A stretch of 64,000 nucleotides of DNA, taken from Longimicrobium terrae. GTDB taxonomy: Bacteria > Gemmatimonadota > Gemmatimonadetes > Longimicrobiales > Longimicrobiaceae. Below, in pieces: positions 26,058 to 34,933 of the stretch. Within the stretch, counting starts at the first letter, position 1, and the number at the start of each line of letters is the position of its first letter. Made by a program: the position numbers and the translations under genes. The stretch lies in NCBI RefSeq assembly GCF_014202995.1, contig NZ_JACHIA010000015.1, positions 1 through 64,000 on the forward strand. The letters run 5' to 3'. The notes below the pieces were generated by a model. It did no database searches and had not been told where the DNA came from. It saw only the letters and a program-made list of their open reading frames with translations.

Positions 26058-26099
26058 GGGAAGTGCGTTAGTGCTGGGTGCGTTAGTGCGTGAGTGCGG
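26058..26099. repeat. GTGCGTGAGTGC element, single arm (copy 2)
   Basis: GGGGAAGTGCGTTAGTGC and further GTGCGTTAGTGC / GTGCGTGAGTGC units directly abut the TAG stop of the NtrC-type gene. Only one arm is present, with no inverted partner before the composite repeat begins. Confidence 0.75.
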
Positions 26100-26182
26100 A
26101 AGAAAAGGCCCCGGTACTCAAGACGGACTGCCCGGTGCGCAGCGCTGGGGTGTCGGAGGATGATGGGTTCAGGGCGGCCGGG

Positions 26183-26405
26183 TGTGGCCCTCACCCCGCG
26201 TGCTGCGCACGACGACCCTCTCCCACGAACGGATGTGGGAGAGGGAGCACACACCAGTGCCGGCGCGAATCCCCATTGCAGTTGAAGCCCCGATCGTGGA
26301 CGCGTCAGCGGCCACGAGTCGGGGCTTCCCGCTGTTTGAGCGGCGGATTTATCCGCTCTCGCAGGGGAGGGTGGGCCGGTGGTGCCGGCCCGGGTGGGGG
26401 CCGCC
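26183..26405. repeat. Composite intergenic repeat, modules A-C-D (copy 3, B missing, D truncated)
   Basis: A is at 26183-26254 and C at 26279-26360, with arms and core identical to copy 1 over about 47 bp. The right part of D lies at 26361-26405 (GGGAGGGTGGGCCGGTGG onward). Module B and the left half of the D hairpin are absent. Together with 26058-26099 it fills most of the 417-bp gap 26058-26474. Confidence 0.83.
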
Positions 26406-26474
26406 CTGGAGCACGCCCATCGACCGGGGCTGAACCTCCGGGCACGGGGCACCTGAACCCGGGCACTTCTTTTC

Positions 26475-28046
26475 CTATCTCCCCACCACCGCGTACTTGA
26501 TCGCATCCAGCGGGCGCTGGCCGGGAAGCGGAAGGATCACGCCGGGATTCAGCATCCCCGCGGGATCAAAGATCTCCTTGACCGCGCGGAACACGTCCGC
26601 GATCTCGTCCCCCCAGATGGTGCGCAGCAGCGGCGCGCGCAGCCGCCCGTCCCCGTGCTCGCCCGCCATCGTCCCGCCCAGCGCCGCCACCCCTTCCGCC
26701 ACCTCGTACACCACCGCCTCCGCGTCTTCGCGCCATCCCGGCTTCGTCACGTCCACCAGCGGATTGACGTGCAGATTGCCATCCCCCGCGTGCCCGAAGA
26801 TCACGGCGGGAAGCCCGTGGCGGGCCAGCGTGGCGCGCAGCAGCCGGATGTAATCCGCCAGCCTGTCCACGGGAACGACGCCGTCTTCGATGAACTGCAT
26901 CGACACGCGCTGCCCCGCCATCCGCGCGATCAGCGGGCTGGCGGCGTGGCGCACGTGCCAGAAGCGCTCCTGCTGCTCCTTATCCACCGCGAGCGAAACG
27001 CGGTCGGCCACGCCGGTCATCGCGCGCTCCACCCGCCCCAGTTCGTCCGCCACCTGCGCGCGAGAATCACCTTCCACCTCCACGAACAGGATCGCCTCCA
27101 GCCCCTCGCGCAGCGGGTAGCCGGGGTCCTCGCCGGAGTCGCGGACCAGGTCGATGAAGGTGCGGTCGATCATCTCGCACGTCGCCGGATCCAGTTCCAG
27201 GATGCGGTGCACTGCCGCGCCCGCCGCCTCCAGGTCGGTGAACTCCAGCAGCGCCAGGCCGCGGCACGGACGGATGCGGTCCAGCCGCGCCGTCGCCGCG
27301 GTGACCAGGGCCAGCGTGCCCTCGCTCCCCACCAGCAGGTCCACCGCGTCGCCAGACTCCAGGTACTCGCGCAGCGCGTACCCCGACGAGTTTTTTCGCA
27401 CCCGCGGCCAGTCGCGGTCGATGGCCTCCCGGTGCTCCGCCAGAAGCGCGTCTACCCGGGCCAGGATCTCGCGCAGGCGCGGCGCGTCCACCGGCGTTCC
27501 GCGCGTGGCGGTCGCGCGCGAACCGTCCGCCAGCACCACGTCCACGGACTCAATCCACCGCCGCGTGGCGCCGTAGCGTACGGTGTGCGAGCCCGCGGAG
27601 TTGTTGGCGATCAGCCCGCCGAACGCCGCGCGCGCGCCGCTGGACGGATCGGGCGGAAAGTGAAGGCCGTGCGCCGCGGCGGCCGCGTTCACCTCCGCCA
27701 GGGTGGCACCGGGCTGCAGACGCACGGTCCGCCGCTCCGCATCCACCGGCTCGATCCGGCGGAAGTTCGTCATCAGGTTGAGGGCGACGCCGGGGCCGAT
27801 GTTGCCGCCCGGCATTCCCGTTCCCGCCGAGCGCGGCACCAGCGCCAGCCCGTTTTCCGCCGCCCACCGTACGACGGCCGCCACGTCGTCCGCGTCCTCC
27901 GGCACCGCCACGGCGGAGGGGACGGAGCGGAGGATGCCGCTGTGCTCGCTGAACTCCGTCCGCCGCGCTTCCTCCACGCTGAAGGCGCCGCGAAAGCCGG
28001 CGGGCGGGGCGGGGAAGGCCTCGGGATGCTTGCTGGATTCCGTCAT
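26475..28046 (-). CDS. FAD-linked oxidase (D-lactate dehydrogenase / GlcD type)
   Basis: A 523-residue flavoprotein of the VAO/PCMH fold. The FAD_binding_4 region (about 45-225) has AVAVPEDADDVAAVVRWAAE, PRSAGTGMPGGNI, GGLIANNSAGSHTVRYG and VGSEGTLALVT. The C-terminal oxidase domain (about 245-515) has VIFGHAGDGNLHVNPL, AGEHGDGRLRAPLL and FDPAGMLNPGVILP. These fit D-lactate or glycolate dehydrogenases (Dld2/GlcD). The C-terminal Fe-S domain of the fused relatives is absent. The ATG at 28046 overlaps the stop of the CPCC protein gene by 4 bp. Confidence 0.88.
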   Translation of the reverse strand: MTESSKHPEAFPAPPAGFRGAFSVEEARRTEFSEHSGILRSVPSAVAVPEDADDVAAVVRWAAENGLALVPRSAGTGMPGGNIGPGVALNLMTNFRRIEPVDAERRTVRLQPGATLAEVNAAAAAHGLHFPPDPSSGARAAFGGLIANNSAGSHTVRYGATRRWIESVDVVLADGSRATATRGTPVDAPRLREILARVDALLAEHREAIDRDWPRVRKNSSGYALREYLESGDAVDLLVGSEGTLALVTAATARLDRIRPCRGLALLEFTDLEAAGAAVHRILELDPATCEMIDRTFIDLVRDSGEDPGYPLREGLEAILFVEVEGDSRAQVADELGRVERAMTGVADRVSLAVDKEQQERFWHVRHAASPLIARMAGQRVSMQFIEDGVVPVDRLADYIRLLRATLARHGLPAVIFGHAGDGNLHVNPLVDVTKPGWREDAEAVVYEVAEGVAALGGTMAGEHGDGRLRAPLLRTIWGDEIADVFRAVKEIFDPAGMLNPGVILPLPGQRPLDAIKYAVVGR

Positions 28047-28537
28047 CGAAACTCTTCGTTGTACCCGGCCGCAAAATCGCGCCGGCATTCGTTCAGGCTG
28101 TTTTCGTTCGCTCCGCCCCGGTAGTCGGGGTCGCGGAACTGAACGCCGTCATCTTCCCAGTCGCAGATCCCGCAGATTGCGTACGATCCACGCTCCGGAT
28201 CAGCCAGCGTGCGGAAGCCGCAGCACGGGCAGGGATGCAGGATGGTGTCCGTGGCGATCGCAATCAGCCGGTCATCCCACGCCTGCGCGCGCCACCCATC
28301 CAGTTGGCGCCGCGTGCGGGGGCGGAAAACGAGCGCGAGGTGCTCGATCCCGGCGGAGGCGGAGATGAGCATCCACTCGAGCCGGTCGACCGCCGCGGCG
28401 AACGGATCCGCATCCACCGCCAGCGCCGGCATTCCCGGCCGGATCTCGCCGGACTCGACATCGCCACAGACAATCCAGAAACGCCTGGATTCGAACCACC
28501 ACGTGCCGCGAACGCGAAACAGGGCCGGTTCGGTCAT
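28043..28537 (-). CDS. CPCC-type cysteine-rich protein
   Basis: A 164-residue protein. The first 95 residues are an unidentified alpha/beta region with two tryptophan-rich strands (RVRGTWWFESRRFWIVCG). The C-terminal 60 residues match the cysteine-rich CPCC family: HPCPCCGFRTL, then YAICGICDWEDDGVQ, and DYRGGANENSLNECRRDF. The cysteines probably form a zinc knuckle. Function unknown. It is upstream of, and overlaps by ATGA, the FAD-linked oxidase, so the two are translated together. The ATG at 28537 was chosen over 28552 because of a GGCGGA site. Confidence 0.8.
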   Translation of the reverse strand: MTEPALFRVRGTWWFESRRFWIVCGDVESGEIRPGMPALAVDADPFAAAVDRLEWMLISASAGIEHLALVFRPRTRRQLDGWRAQAWDDRLIAIATDTILHPCPCCGFRTLADPERGSYAICGICDWEDDGVQFRDPDYRGGANENSLNECRRDFAAGYNEEFR

Positions 28538-28551
28538 CCATCCGCCAAACA

Positions 28552-28582
28552 AAAAACGCTCTCCAGACGGAGAGCGTTTCGG
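28552..28582 (-). terminator. Terminator of the Fur-family gene
   Basis: On the minus strand, AAACGCTCTCC pairs with GGAGAGCGTTT, followed by TTTTGTTTGG. It lies right after the fur-like gene and just before the CPCC start, separating the two units. Confidence 0.88.
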
Positions 28583-28598
28583 GCGGAAAACGTTGCGG

Positions 28599-29042
28599 TC
28601 ACTTGCAGCAGGCCGGGCAGAAGCCCACGACCTCCACGCGGTAGCCCTGCACCCGGAACCCCGCGTCCACGTGAATCTGCGGAAGCAGGTCGTGCGGCTC
28701 GCCGGCCACGTCGCGCACCTGCCCGCAGCCCAGGCAGCGCGAGTGGTAGTGGTCGTCGGTGCGCGCGTCGTAGCGCGCGCTGTCGTCGCCGTACGCCAGC
28801 TTGGCGGCCAGGTTGCAGCTCACCAGCGTTTCCAGCGCCTTGTACACCGTCGCCAGCGAAATGTCGGCGATGTCGGCGCGGACGGCGGTGAACACTTCAT
28901 CCGCCGAAGGATGGTCCGTGGTGGCGCGAAGAAAGCGGTACACGGCTGCGCGCTGCTCGGTGAAGCGCTGGCCGTTTGCCTCCAGCGCCTCGCGCAGCAC
29001 AGTGTCCACGTGTTCCGGGTGCATCCGCTCCGTCGTGGGCAT
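28599..29042 (-). CDS. Fur/PerR-family metalloregulator
   Basis: A 147-residue regulator. The winged helix covers 15-90 (NGQRFTEQRAAVYRFL; HPSADEVF; ISLATVYKALETL). A dimer and metal domain follows, with His-rich HYHSRCLGCG and a second CxxC in VGFCPACCK, giving a structural zinc site of four Cys. The DDHYH and DARTDDHYH region offers the regulatory metal ligands. It could be Fur, PerR or Zur; the dense Asp/His cluster with the second CxxC makes PerR or Fur more likely than Zur. Divergent from a lipoprotein gene; TTCGTACGAA at about 29075 in the shared region is a possible operator. Confidence 0.9.
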   Translation of the reverse strand: MPTTERMHPEHVDTVLREALEANGQRFTEQRAAVYRFLRATTDHPSADEVFTAVRADIADISLATVYKALETLVSCNLAAKLAYGDDSARYDARTDDHYHSRCLGCGQVRDVAGEPHDLLPQIHVDAGFRVQGYRVEVVGFCPACCK

Positions 29043-29246
29043 CTAGTGTCGCCGAGAGTGTGTGCGGGGTCTTATTCGTACGAAACGTCCGAATCCGCGA
29101 GGCCTGCGCGTACAATGCAAGCTATGGATGGCGCAAGGTACTGTCAACCGCGCCGTGCGCGGGCCTCGTTTTTGAGCGGGCACGGGCTGTGCGACGGCGC
29201 GTACGCAAAGCGCGGGCGAGAACCACTGCAGATATACGGGATCAAC

Positions 29247-30200
29247 GTGCAAGGACGGCTGGGAAGGGTGCTGGTGGCCTGTGCGGCGCTGGCCGCGGCG
29301 GCGTGCGGCGACGCGGAGAACGTAAAGGTGCAGCCGCTGCCTCCGCTGCAGCGGCCCACCGCCGAGGCGCGCGCCGGGCTTCCGGAAGTGCGCGGCCTGT
29401 GGCGGTTCGCGGGGTTTGAGATCCCCGCGCGCGACACCATGCTGGTGCGCGAAAAGGTGTACATGCTCACGCCGCTGGGCGACTTTCAGATCGCCACGCA
29501 GCGCATGGACTCCATCGCCGGACGCTACGTTCGCGGCCCGGTCACCTTTCCCTTCACGGGCGAGGTGCGCCGCGACAGCGTGCTGGCGATCGTGGCGTTC
29601 AGCGGCGGAGTGGGCCAGTTTCTGTCCGGCCGCGTGCTGCGCGACACGCTGTGGGTGGAGATGACGTCGTTCAGCAGCGCGGTGGAAACGTGGCCGCGCG
29701 GCACCCGCGCCGCGCTGGTGCGCAAAGTGGGCGGGGCTCCGTTCCGCCGCCTGCTGGGCGGCGCGCCCATCAACGTGCCGGTGGATTCCGCCGCGCTGGA
29801 CAGCGTGCGGATGGATTCGCTGCGCCGCGCGGGCGTGCTGCCGCCGGACAGCGCGCAGCCGGTGCCCGGCGCCATGCCGCCCGCCGCGGGAATGCCGCCC
29901 ACGGGCGCGGCACCGGCGGTCGTGCCCCAGCCGGGCGTGCCGCAGCAGCGCCTGCCGCAGACGCAGCCGGCCGTGCCCCCGGCGAATCGTCCGGCGCAGC
30001 CCGTCACCCGTCCGGCACAGCCCGTCACGCGTCCCGCGCAGCCGGTGACGCGTCCGGCGCAGCCCCGGCCCGCGCAGCCGCGCCCGCCGGCGCAGCAGGC
30101 GCCGCCCGTATCGCAGCCGCCGGTTCAGCAGCAGCCTCCGGTGAGCCAGCCGTTTCCGCAGCCGGCCGCGCCGCGCGACACCATCCGCTTTCCCGGCTGA
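29247..30200 (+). CDS. Proline-rich predicted lipoprotein
   Basis: A 317-residue protein. The GTG at 29247 begins a lipoprotein signal (VLVACAALAAAA|CGD). The folded part (about 50-205) includes GLWRFAGFEIPARDTM and FPFTGEVRRDSVLAIVAFSGGVGQFLSGRVLRDTLWVEM, a strand-rich unknown domain. The C-terminal third is Pro/Gln/Ala low complexity with three RPAQPVT heptads (DNA 29988-30050) and more degenerate ones. It could act as a periplasm-spanning or wall-contacting tail. No family is recognised. A hairpin without a T-tract follows (30223-30256). Confidence 0.78.
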   Translation: MQGRLGRVLVACAALAAAACGDAENVKVQPLPPLQRPTAEARAGLPEVRGLWRFAGFEIPARDTMLVREKVYMLTPLGDFQIATQRMDSIAGRYVRGPVTFPFTGEVRRDSVLAIVAFSGGVGQFLSGRVLRDTLWVEMTSFSSAVETWPRGTRAALVRKVGGAPFRRLLGGAPINVPVDSAALDSVRMDSLRRAGVLPPDSAQPVPGAMPPAAGMPPTGAAPAVVPQPGVPQQRLPQTQPAVPPANRPAQPVTRPAQPVTRPAQPVTRPAQPRPAQPRPPAQQAPPVSQPPVQQQPPVSQPFPQPAAPRDTIRFPG

Positions 30201-30222
30201 ACGGCCGGCGGAACGGTGAGCA

Positions 30223-30256
30223 AACGCCCCGTCCGGAGCCGTCCGGGCGGGGCGTT
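30223..30256 (+). terminator. Hairpin after the Pro-rich lipoprotein gene
   Basis: AACGCCCCGTCCGG pairs with TCCGGGCGGGGCGTT. Only a few Ts follow, so termination strength is uncertain. Confidence 0.55.
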
Positions 30257-30291
30257 GCGCGTGCGCGGATGACTTCATCGTGACGTGTGCG

Positions 30292-30320
30292 TTGAAGCCT
30301 GAGGGCCGGACGCATATATT
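30292..30320 (+). promoter_or_regulatory. Promoter of yebC-ruvCA
   Basis: TTGAAG and TATATT with a 17-bp spacer, about 60 bp before the yebC start. One of the best matches in the window. Confidence 0.65.
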
Positions 30321-30380
30321 TGTAGTTCTGCAACCTGGACGAGCACCAACGCCCCAGCATCACCGACCGGAGGGAGCCCG

Positions 30381-31124
30381 ATGGCCGGGCATAGCAAGTG
30401 GAAGCAGATCAAGCACAAAAAGGCGCTGACGGACAACCGGCGCGCCGCCACATGGACCAAGAAGATCCGTGAAATCACCGTAGCCGCCAAGGAAGGCGGC
30501 GGCGACCCCGCGGGCAATCCGCGGCTGCGCCTGGCCATCGACACGGCCAAGTCGGTGAACATGCCCAACGAGAACATCGACCGCGCCATCAAGAAGGGCA
30601 CGGGCGAGCTCGAGGGCGTGAACTACGAGGAGATCACGTACGAGGCGTACGGCCCGGCCGGCGTCGCCATCATGATCGACACGCTGACGGACAACGGAAA
30701 CCGCACGGTTGCCGACATCCGCCGGTGGCTGTCGCGCAACGGCGGCAACCTGGGCGCCAGCGGCAGCGTGGCGTGGATGTTCGACCGCCGCGGCCAGATC
30801 TCCATCGACGCCTCCAGTCACGACGAGGAGACGGTGATGATGGCGGCGCTGGACGCGGGCGCGCTGGACGTGGACACGAGCGAGGACGGCTACACGGTAT
30901 ATACCGAGGTCGCCGACTTCCACGCCGTGCAGGACGCGCTGCGCGCCGCGGGGATCACGTGGGAAGACGCCGAACTGGCGATGATTCCCAAGACGGAGAT
31001 CCGAGTGGAAGGCGCCGACGCCGAGCAGCTGCTCAAGCTGCTGGACCTGATTGAAGAGCTGGACGACGTGCAGAAGGTGTACACGAACGCCGACCTGGAC
31101 GTGGACAGCCTGGCGGAAGTGTGA
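30381..31124 (+). CDS. yebC: YebC/PmpR-family regulator (TACO1-like)
   Basis: A 247-residue protein with the family N-terminus MAGHSKWKQIKHKKALTDNR and the blocks NPRLRLAIDTAKSVNMPNEN, EEITYEAYGPAGVAIMIDTLTDN and IPKTEIRVEGADAEQLLKLLD. Family members act as transcription factors or translation factors that relieve ribosome pausing. The site GGAGGGA lies before the ATG. The stop overlaps ruvC (GTGA), the usual yebC-ruvC linkage. Confidence 0.96.
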   Translation: MAGHSKWKQIKHKKALTDNRRAATWTKKIREITVAAKEGGGDPAGNPRLRLAIDTAKSVNMPNENIDRAIKKGTGELEGVNYEEITYEAYGPAGVAIMIDTLTDNGNRTVADIRRWLSRNGGNLGASGSVAWMFDRRGQISIDASSHDEETVMMAALDAGALDVDTSEDGYTVYTEVADFHAVQDALRAAGITWEDAELAMIPKTEIRVEGADAEQLLKLLDLIEELDDVQKVYTNADLDVDSLAEV

Positions 31125-31714
31125 TCGCACCCGGCACGGATGGTCCGGCCGCGCGCCGGATCCCGCTGGACACCGTGGTCCTGGGGGTCGACCCCGGGAC
31201 CGCGGTCACCGGATATGGCGTCGTTCGCCGCGGGGCGGACGGCGCCGTTTCGCTGCTGGAATGCGGCGTGGTGCGTACCCGTCCGGGCGGAGAACTGGCG
31301 GACCGGCTGCGCGAAATCTACGAGGGATTGACCGAAGTCATCGGCCGCACGCACCCCGGGGTGCTGGCGGTGGAAGGCGTTTTTTTCGCCAAGAACGTGC
31401 GTTCCGCCGTGGTCCTGGGCCACGCGCGGGGGGTGGCGCTGCTCGCGGGCGCCATGCACGGCCTGCGCGTCGCCGAGTACCCGCCCGCGGAGGTCAAGGC
31501 CGCCGTGGTGGGGGCCGGCCGCGCCACCAAGGACCAGGTTGGATTGATGGTGCAGCGTCACCTGAAGCTCAAGGCCGTTCCCAAGCCGCACGACGCCGCG
31601 GATGGCGTCGCGGTGGCGCTCTGCCACTGCTTTCGTGGCTTCGGCCCGGCGGCGCCCCGGCTGGCGCCCGTTTCCATCGCCACGCTGGCCGCCGCCGCGG
31701 GGGTGCGCCGATGA
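31121..31714 (+). CDS. ruvC: Holliday junction endonuclease RuvC
   Basis: A 197-residue resolvase. The RNase H-like fold has catalytic acidic residues in VLGVDPGTAVTGYG (first Asp), AVEGVFFAKN (Glu), and PHDAADGVAVALCH (Asp pair). It cuts four-way junctions during recombination with RuvAB. The N-terminus is about 18 residues longer than the E. coli protein, set by the GTG that overlaps the yebC stop; a later start is possible. The end overlaps ruvA (ATGA). Confidence 0.96.
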   Translation: MIAPGTDGPAARRIPLDTVVLGVDPGTAVTGYGVVRRGADGAVSLLECGVVRTRPGGELADRLREIYEGLTEVIGRTHPGVLAVEGVFFAKNVRSAVVLGHARGVALLAGAMHGLRVAEYPPAEVKAAVVGAGRATKDQVGLMVQRHLKLKAVPKPHDAADGVAVALCHCFRGFGPAAPRLAPVSIATLAAAAGVRR

Positions 31715-32295
31715 TCTCGCGCGTGCGGGGCGAATTGATCGTCCGCGACCTGGAGCGGGTGGAGGTGATGACGGCCGGCGGCGTCGCCTACGAGATCTCC
31801 ATCCCCACCACCGTCTTTGAGCGGCTGCCGCGGCTGGGCGAGCAGGTGACGCTGCGCACCTACCATCTCGTCCGCGAGGATGCCGCGCTGCTCTTCGGCT
31901 TCCTGGAAGCCACGGAAATGACGGTCTTTACCCGCCTTCTGGGGATCAACGGCGTGGGGCCGCGTCTGGCGCTGGCGGTGCTTTCCGCGCTCTCGGCGGA
32001 GCAGATCGTCCGCTCGGTCCGCGACCGCAACGCCGCCGCGCTGACGTCGGTGTCCGGCGTGGGCAAGAAGACGGCGGAGCGCATCGTCCTGGAACTGACG
32101 GGCAAGCTGGACGACATCGCGTTCGCGCCCTCCGGCGTGGCCCGCGTCCCCGGCGCGGAAGAAGCCCTGCGCGCCCTCACGGCCCTTGGCGTCACCACCG
32201 CCGACGCGGACCGCGCCGTCCGCGCCGTCATCCAGGAAAAGGGCCAGCTCGGCGCCGCCGAACTGATCCGCGAAGCGCTCGCGCGCCTGAAATAG
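31711..32295 (+). CDS. ruvA: Holliday junction DNA-binding protein RuvA
   Basis: A 194-residue tetrameric junction-binding protein. OB-fold domain 1-65 (MISRVRGELIVRDLERVEV), two helix-hairpin-helix motifs (LLGINGVGPRLALAVLS; LTSVSGVGKKTAERIVLEL), and a C-terminal RuvB-binding domain (EEALRALTALGV). Third gene of the yebC unit. The usual ruvA-ruvB adjacency is kept but interrupted by a 278-bp gap containing a repeat. Confidence 0.96.
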   Translation: MISRVRGELIVRDLERVEVMTAGGVAYEISIPTTVFERLPRLGEQVTLRTYHLVREDAALLFGFLEATEMTVFTRLLGINGVGPRLALAVLSALSAEQIVRSVRDRNAAALTSVSGVGKKTAERIVLELTGKLDDIAFAPSGVARVPGAEEALRALTALGVTTADADRAVRAVIQEKGQLGAAELIREALARLK

Positions 32296-32365
32296 CGGGT
32301 TCGGCCGTTTCTCCCAGGAGATCTCTGGAAGGGCACGGGTACCCGCTCCACGGTGTGATGCCCGT

Positions 32366-32431
32366 CCCAACCCTCCCCCAGTCTTTTTTGGGGGAGGGTT
32401 GGCGAGTAATGCGAGCTCGGGTGGGGGCCGC
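32366..32431. repeat. Composite repeat module D, solo copy (copy 4)
   Basis: The hairpin CCCTCCCCCAG...GGGGGAGGG with TTTTTT in the loop is kept. The part after it diverges (GGCGAGTAATGCGAGC) and then regains CTCGGGTGGGGGCCGC. It sits between ruvA and ruvB. Modules A to C are absent. Confidence 0.85.
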
Positions 32432-32573
32432 GGTAGAGCCCGCCTCCGATCACCCATCTCCACCTTGACCGCCATCCTCGCGAACGCCCGCGCAACGCGG
32501 GTGTAGCATCATCCGAAGAAATCCCGTACATTGATGACGGCCCCGATCGCCGTCCGCCCCTGATCAACCGGTC

Positions 32574-33659
32574 ATGCCAGTAGAGCCGTCCCGCTCCGAA
32601 ATCACCACGCCCGACGCGCTCACCGAAGAGGAGGGCAGCGAACTCAGCCTGCGCCCCCAGCGGCTGGTGGAGTTCATCGGGCAGGACAAGGTCAAGGAGT
32701 CGCTGCAGATCGCCATCGACGCGGCGCTCAGCCGGCGCGAGCCGCTGGACCACACCCTGTTCTACGGCCCGCCCGGCCTCGGCAAGACCACGCTCGCCCT
32801 GCTGATGGCGCGCGAACTGGGAGTCAACATCAAGATCACCGCCGCCCCCGTTCTGGAAAAACCCGCCGACCTCGTGCGCGAACTCACGACGCTGCGCGAG
32901 GGTGACATTCTGTTCATCGACGAAATCCACCGCCTGCGCCCCATCATCGAGGAGTTCCTGTATCCCGCGATGGAAGACTGGCGGATCGACGTGCGCCTGT
33001 CTGACGGCCCGCACGCGCAGATGATCAGCATGCCGGTGGAGAAGTTCACGCTCATCGGCGCCACCACGCGCTACGGCCTGCTGACGCCGCCCATGCGCGC
33101 CCGCTTCGGCATCGTGCAGCGGCTCCACTACTATCCGGTGGATGCGCTGGCCTTCATCGTGGAGCGCACGGCGGAAATTCTGGGCGTCGGCTGCGACAAG
33201 TACGGGGCGATGGAGATCGCGCGGCGTTCGCGCGGCACGCCTCGTGTCGCAAACCGGTTGATGCGCCGCGTGCGCGACTACGCCCAGGTGCGCGCGGACG
33301 GCGTGATTACGCGCGATGTGGCGGATGCGGCGCTGGTGATGCTGGATGTGGACGAGTTCGGCCTGGACGAGATGGACACGCGGGTGCTCCGCTCGCTGAT
33401 CGAGCAGTTCGGTGGCGGGCCCGTGGGGCTGAACACGCTGGCCGTGGCGCTGGGTGAGGACGCGGGGACGCTGGAGGAGGTGTACGAGCCGTTCCTGATC
33501 CAGAACGGCTTTCTGATGCGGACACCGCGGGGGCGCGTGGCGACGGCGCTCGCCTACCGCCGCTTCGGCTACGCGCCGCCGGTGGACGGCGCCACCGCGG
33601 GGCTGCCGGGCAACTTCGGCACGCCCGCCAACGTGCAGCCCAACCTGTTTGACGCGTGA
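32574..33659 (+). CDS. ruvB: Holliday junction branch-migration ATPase RuvB
   Basis: A 361-residue AAA+ motor. It has Walker [10 protein letters not shown], Walker [11 protein letters not shown], sensor [19 protein letters not shown] and the Arg finger region, then a winged-helix domain ([36 protein letters not shown]). It drives branch migration on RuvA-bound junctions. The ATG at 32574 has no strong ribosome site (CGGTC just before). It forms a unit with queA (GTGA overlap). Confidence 0.97.
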   Translation: MPVEPSRSEITTPDALTEEEGSELSLRPQRLVEFIGQDKVKESLQIAIDAALSRREPLDHTLFYGPPGLGKTTLALLMARELGVNIKITAAPVLEKPADLVRELTTLREGDILFIDEIHRLRPIIEEFLYPAMEDWRIDVRLSDGPHAQMISMPVEKFTLIGATTRYGLLTPPMRARFGIVQRLHYYPVDALAFIVERTAEILGVGCDKYGAMEIARRSRGTPRVANRLMRRVRDYAQVRADGVITRDVADAALVMLDVDEFGLDEMDTRVLRSLIEQFGGGPVGLNTLAVALGEDAGTLEEVYEPFLIQNGFLMRTPRGRVATALAYRRFGYAPPVDGATAGLPGNFGTPANVQPNLFDA

Positions 33660-34702
33660 CGGATCCGGTGTACCGCACTTCGGGCTTCGACTTTCACCTG
33701 CCGCCGGAGCAGATCGCGCAGAGCCCGGCTGAGCGGCGTGACGCCAGCCGCCTGCTCGTGGTGGACAAGGCGAGCGGGGAACTGCAGCACCGCGTGTTTT
33801 CCGACATCGTGGAGTACCTTGCCCCGGGCGACGTGCTGGTGCTGAACGAGACGCGCGTCTTTCCCGCGCGGCTGCTGGGGCGCAAGGCGACGGGCGCCGC
33901 CGCGGAAATCTTGCTCCTTCACCCGCACAACGGGGAAGAGAAGCTGTGGGTCGCGCTCGTCCGCCCGGGCGGCAAGCTGAAGCCCGGCCGCACGGTGGAG
34001 ATCGGGCCGGAGCTGTCGGTGGAGATCGTGGAGTCCACTCCCGGCGGCGAGCGGGTCGTTCGGCTGGTGACGCCGCTGAGCGTAACGGAGGCGCTGGACC
34101 GGTACGGCGAAGTTCCGCTGCCGCCGTACGTGGAGCGCAGCGCGACGGAAACGGACCGCGAGCGCTACCAGACCGTGTACGCGCGCGAACGGGGCTCCGT
34201 CGCCGCGCCGACGGCAGGGCTGCATTTCACGCCGGAGGTGCTCGCCGCACTGGAGTCCAAGGGGGTGCGCCTGGCCCGGCTGGTTCTGCACGTGGGCGTC
34301 GGCACCTTTCGCCCGGTGGAGGTGGAGGACCCCGACGCGCACCCCATGCACTCCGAGTGGTACAGCGTCTCGGCGGATGCTGCGGAGGCGATCAACACGG
34401 TTCGCGCCGCGGGGGGGACGGTGTGGGCGGTCGGTACGACGGTCGTGCGCACGCTGGAATCGGTCGCGGGGGAAGATGGCGCCGTGCACGCGGGACAGGG
34501 ATGGACGCGCATCTTCATCCGCCCGCCGTACCGGTTCCGCGTGGTGGATCACCTGATCACCAACTTTCACCTGCCGCGCTCCACCCTGATGATGCTCGTG
34601 TCCGCGCTCGGCGGGTACGAACTTACGATGCGCGCCTACCGCGAGGCGATCGAACGCGGGTACCGCTTCTACTCATACGGCGACGCGATGCTGCTCGTCT
34701 GA
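33656..34702 (+). CDS. queA: S-adenosylmethionine:tRNA ribosyltransferase-isomerase QueA
   Basis: A 348-residue queuosine enzyme that transfers the ribosyl part of SAM to preQ1-tRNA, making epoxyqueuosine. Family blocks are [66 protein letters not shown] and [15 protein letters not shown]. The GTG start overlaps the ruvB stop. Tgt, the preceding enzyme of the pathway, is encoded nearby at 35385. Confidence 0.96.
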   Translation: MTDPVYRTSGFDFHLPPEQIAQSPAERRDASRLLVVDKASGELQHRVFSDIVEYLAPGDVLVLNETRVFPARLLGRKATGAAAEILLLHPHNGEEKLWVALVRPGGKLKPGRTVEIGPELSVEIVESTPGGERVVRLVTPLSVTEALDRYGEVPLPPYVERSATETDRERYQTVYARERGSVAAPTAGLHFTPEVLAALESKGVRLARLVLHVGVGTFRPVEVEDPDAHPMHSEWYSVSADAAEAINTVRAAGGTVWAVGTTVVRTLESVAGEDGAVHAGQGWTRIFIRPPYRFRVVDHLITNFHLPRSTLMMLVSALGGYELTMRAYREAIERGYRFYSYGDAMLLV

Positions 34703-34727
34703 TCCGGACGGGAACACGCACGGGATC

Positions 34728-34762
34728 AAGCCGGACCGCATGCCCGCGGTCCGGCTTCTTCG
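34728..34762 (+). terminator. Terminator of queA
   Basis: AAGCCGGACCGC pairs with GCGGTCCGGCTT around a 6-nt loop, followed by CTTCGT. Confidence 0.75.
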
Positions 34763-34933
34763 TATCCCGACACATGTTCTTTCAGCTCGGCTCAGGCGGC
34801 TTCTGAGTGGTCGAAAATGTAGTTTGCGTCACCTGCAAAATACCATAAATAAAACACTTGCGCATCGGAGATGTGGTGTCCATCTTGTGTGCGGATTGGT
34901 CTGCCTCCTTTCGCGCTCCGACTGCCCGGACCC

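Noticed and set aside
34810-34860. AT-rich patch before the small membrane protein as an origin or mobile-element edge
   Set aside because: Too short, with no DnaA-box cluster or inverted ends; it is better read as a promoter-like region.
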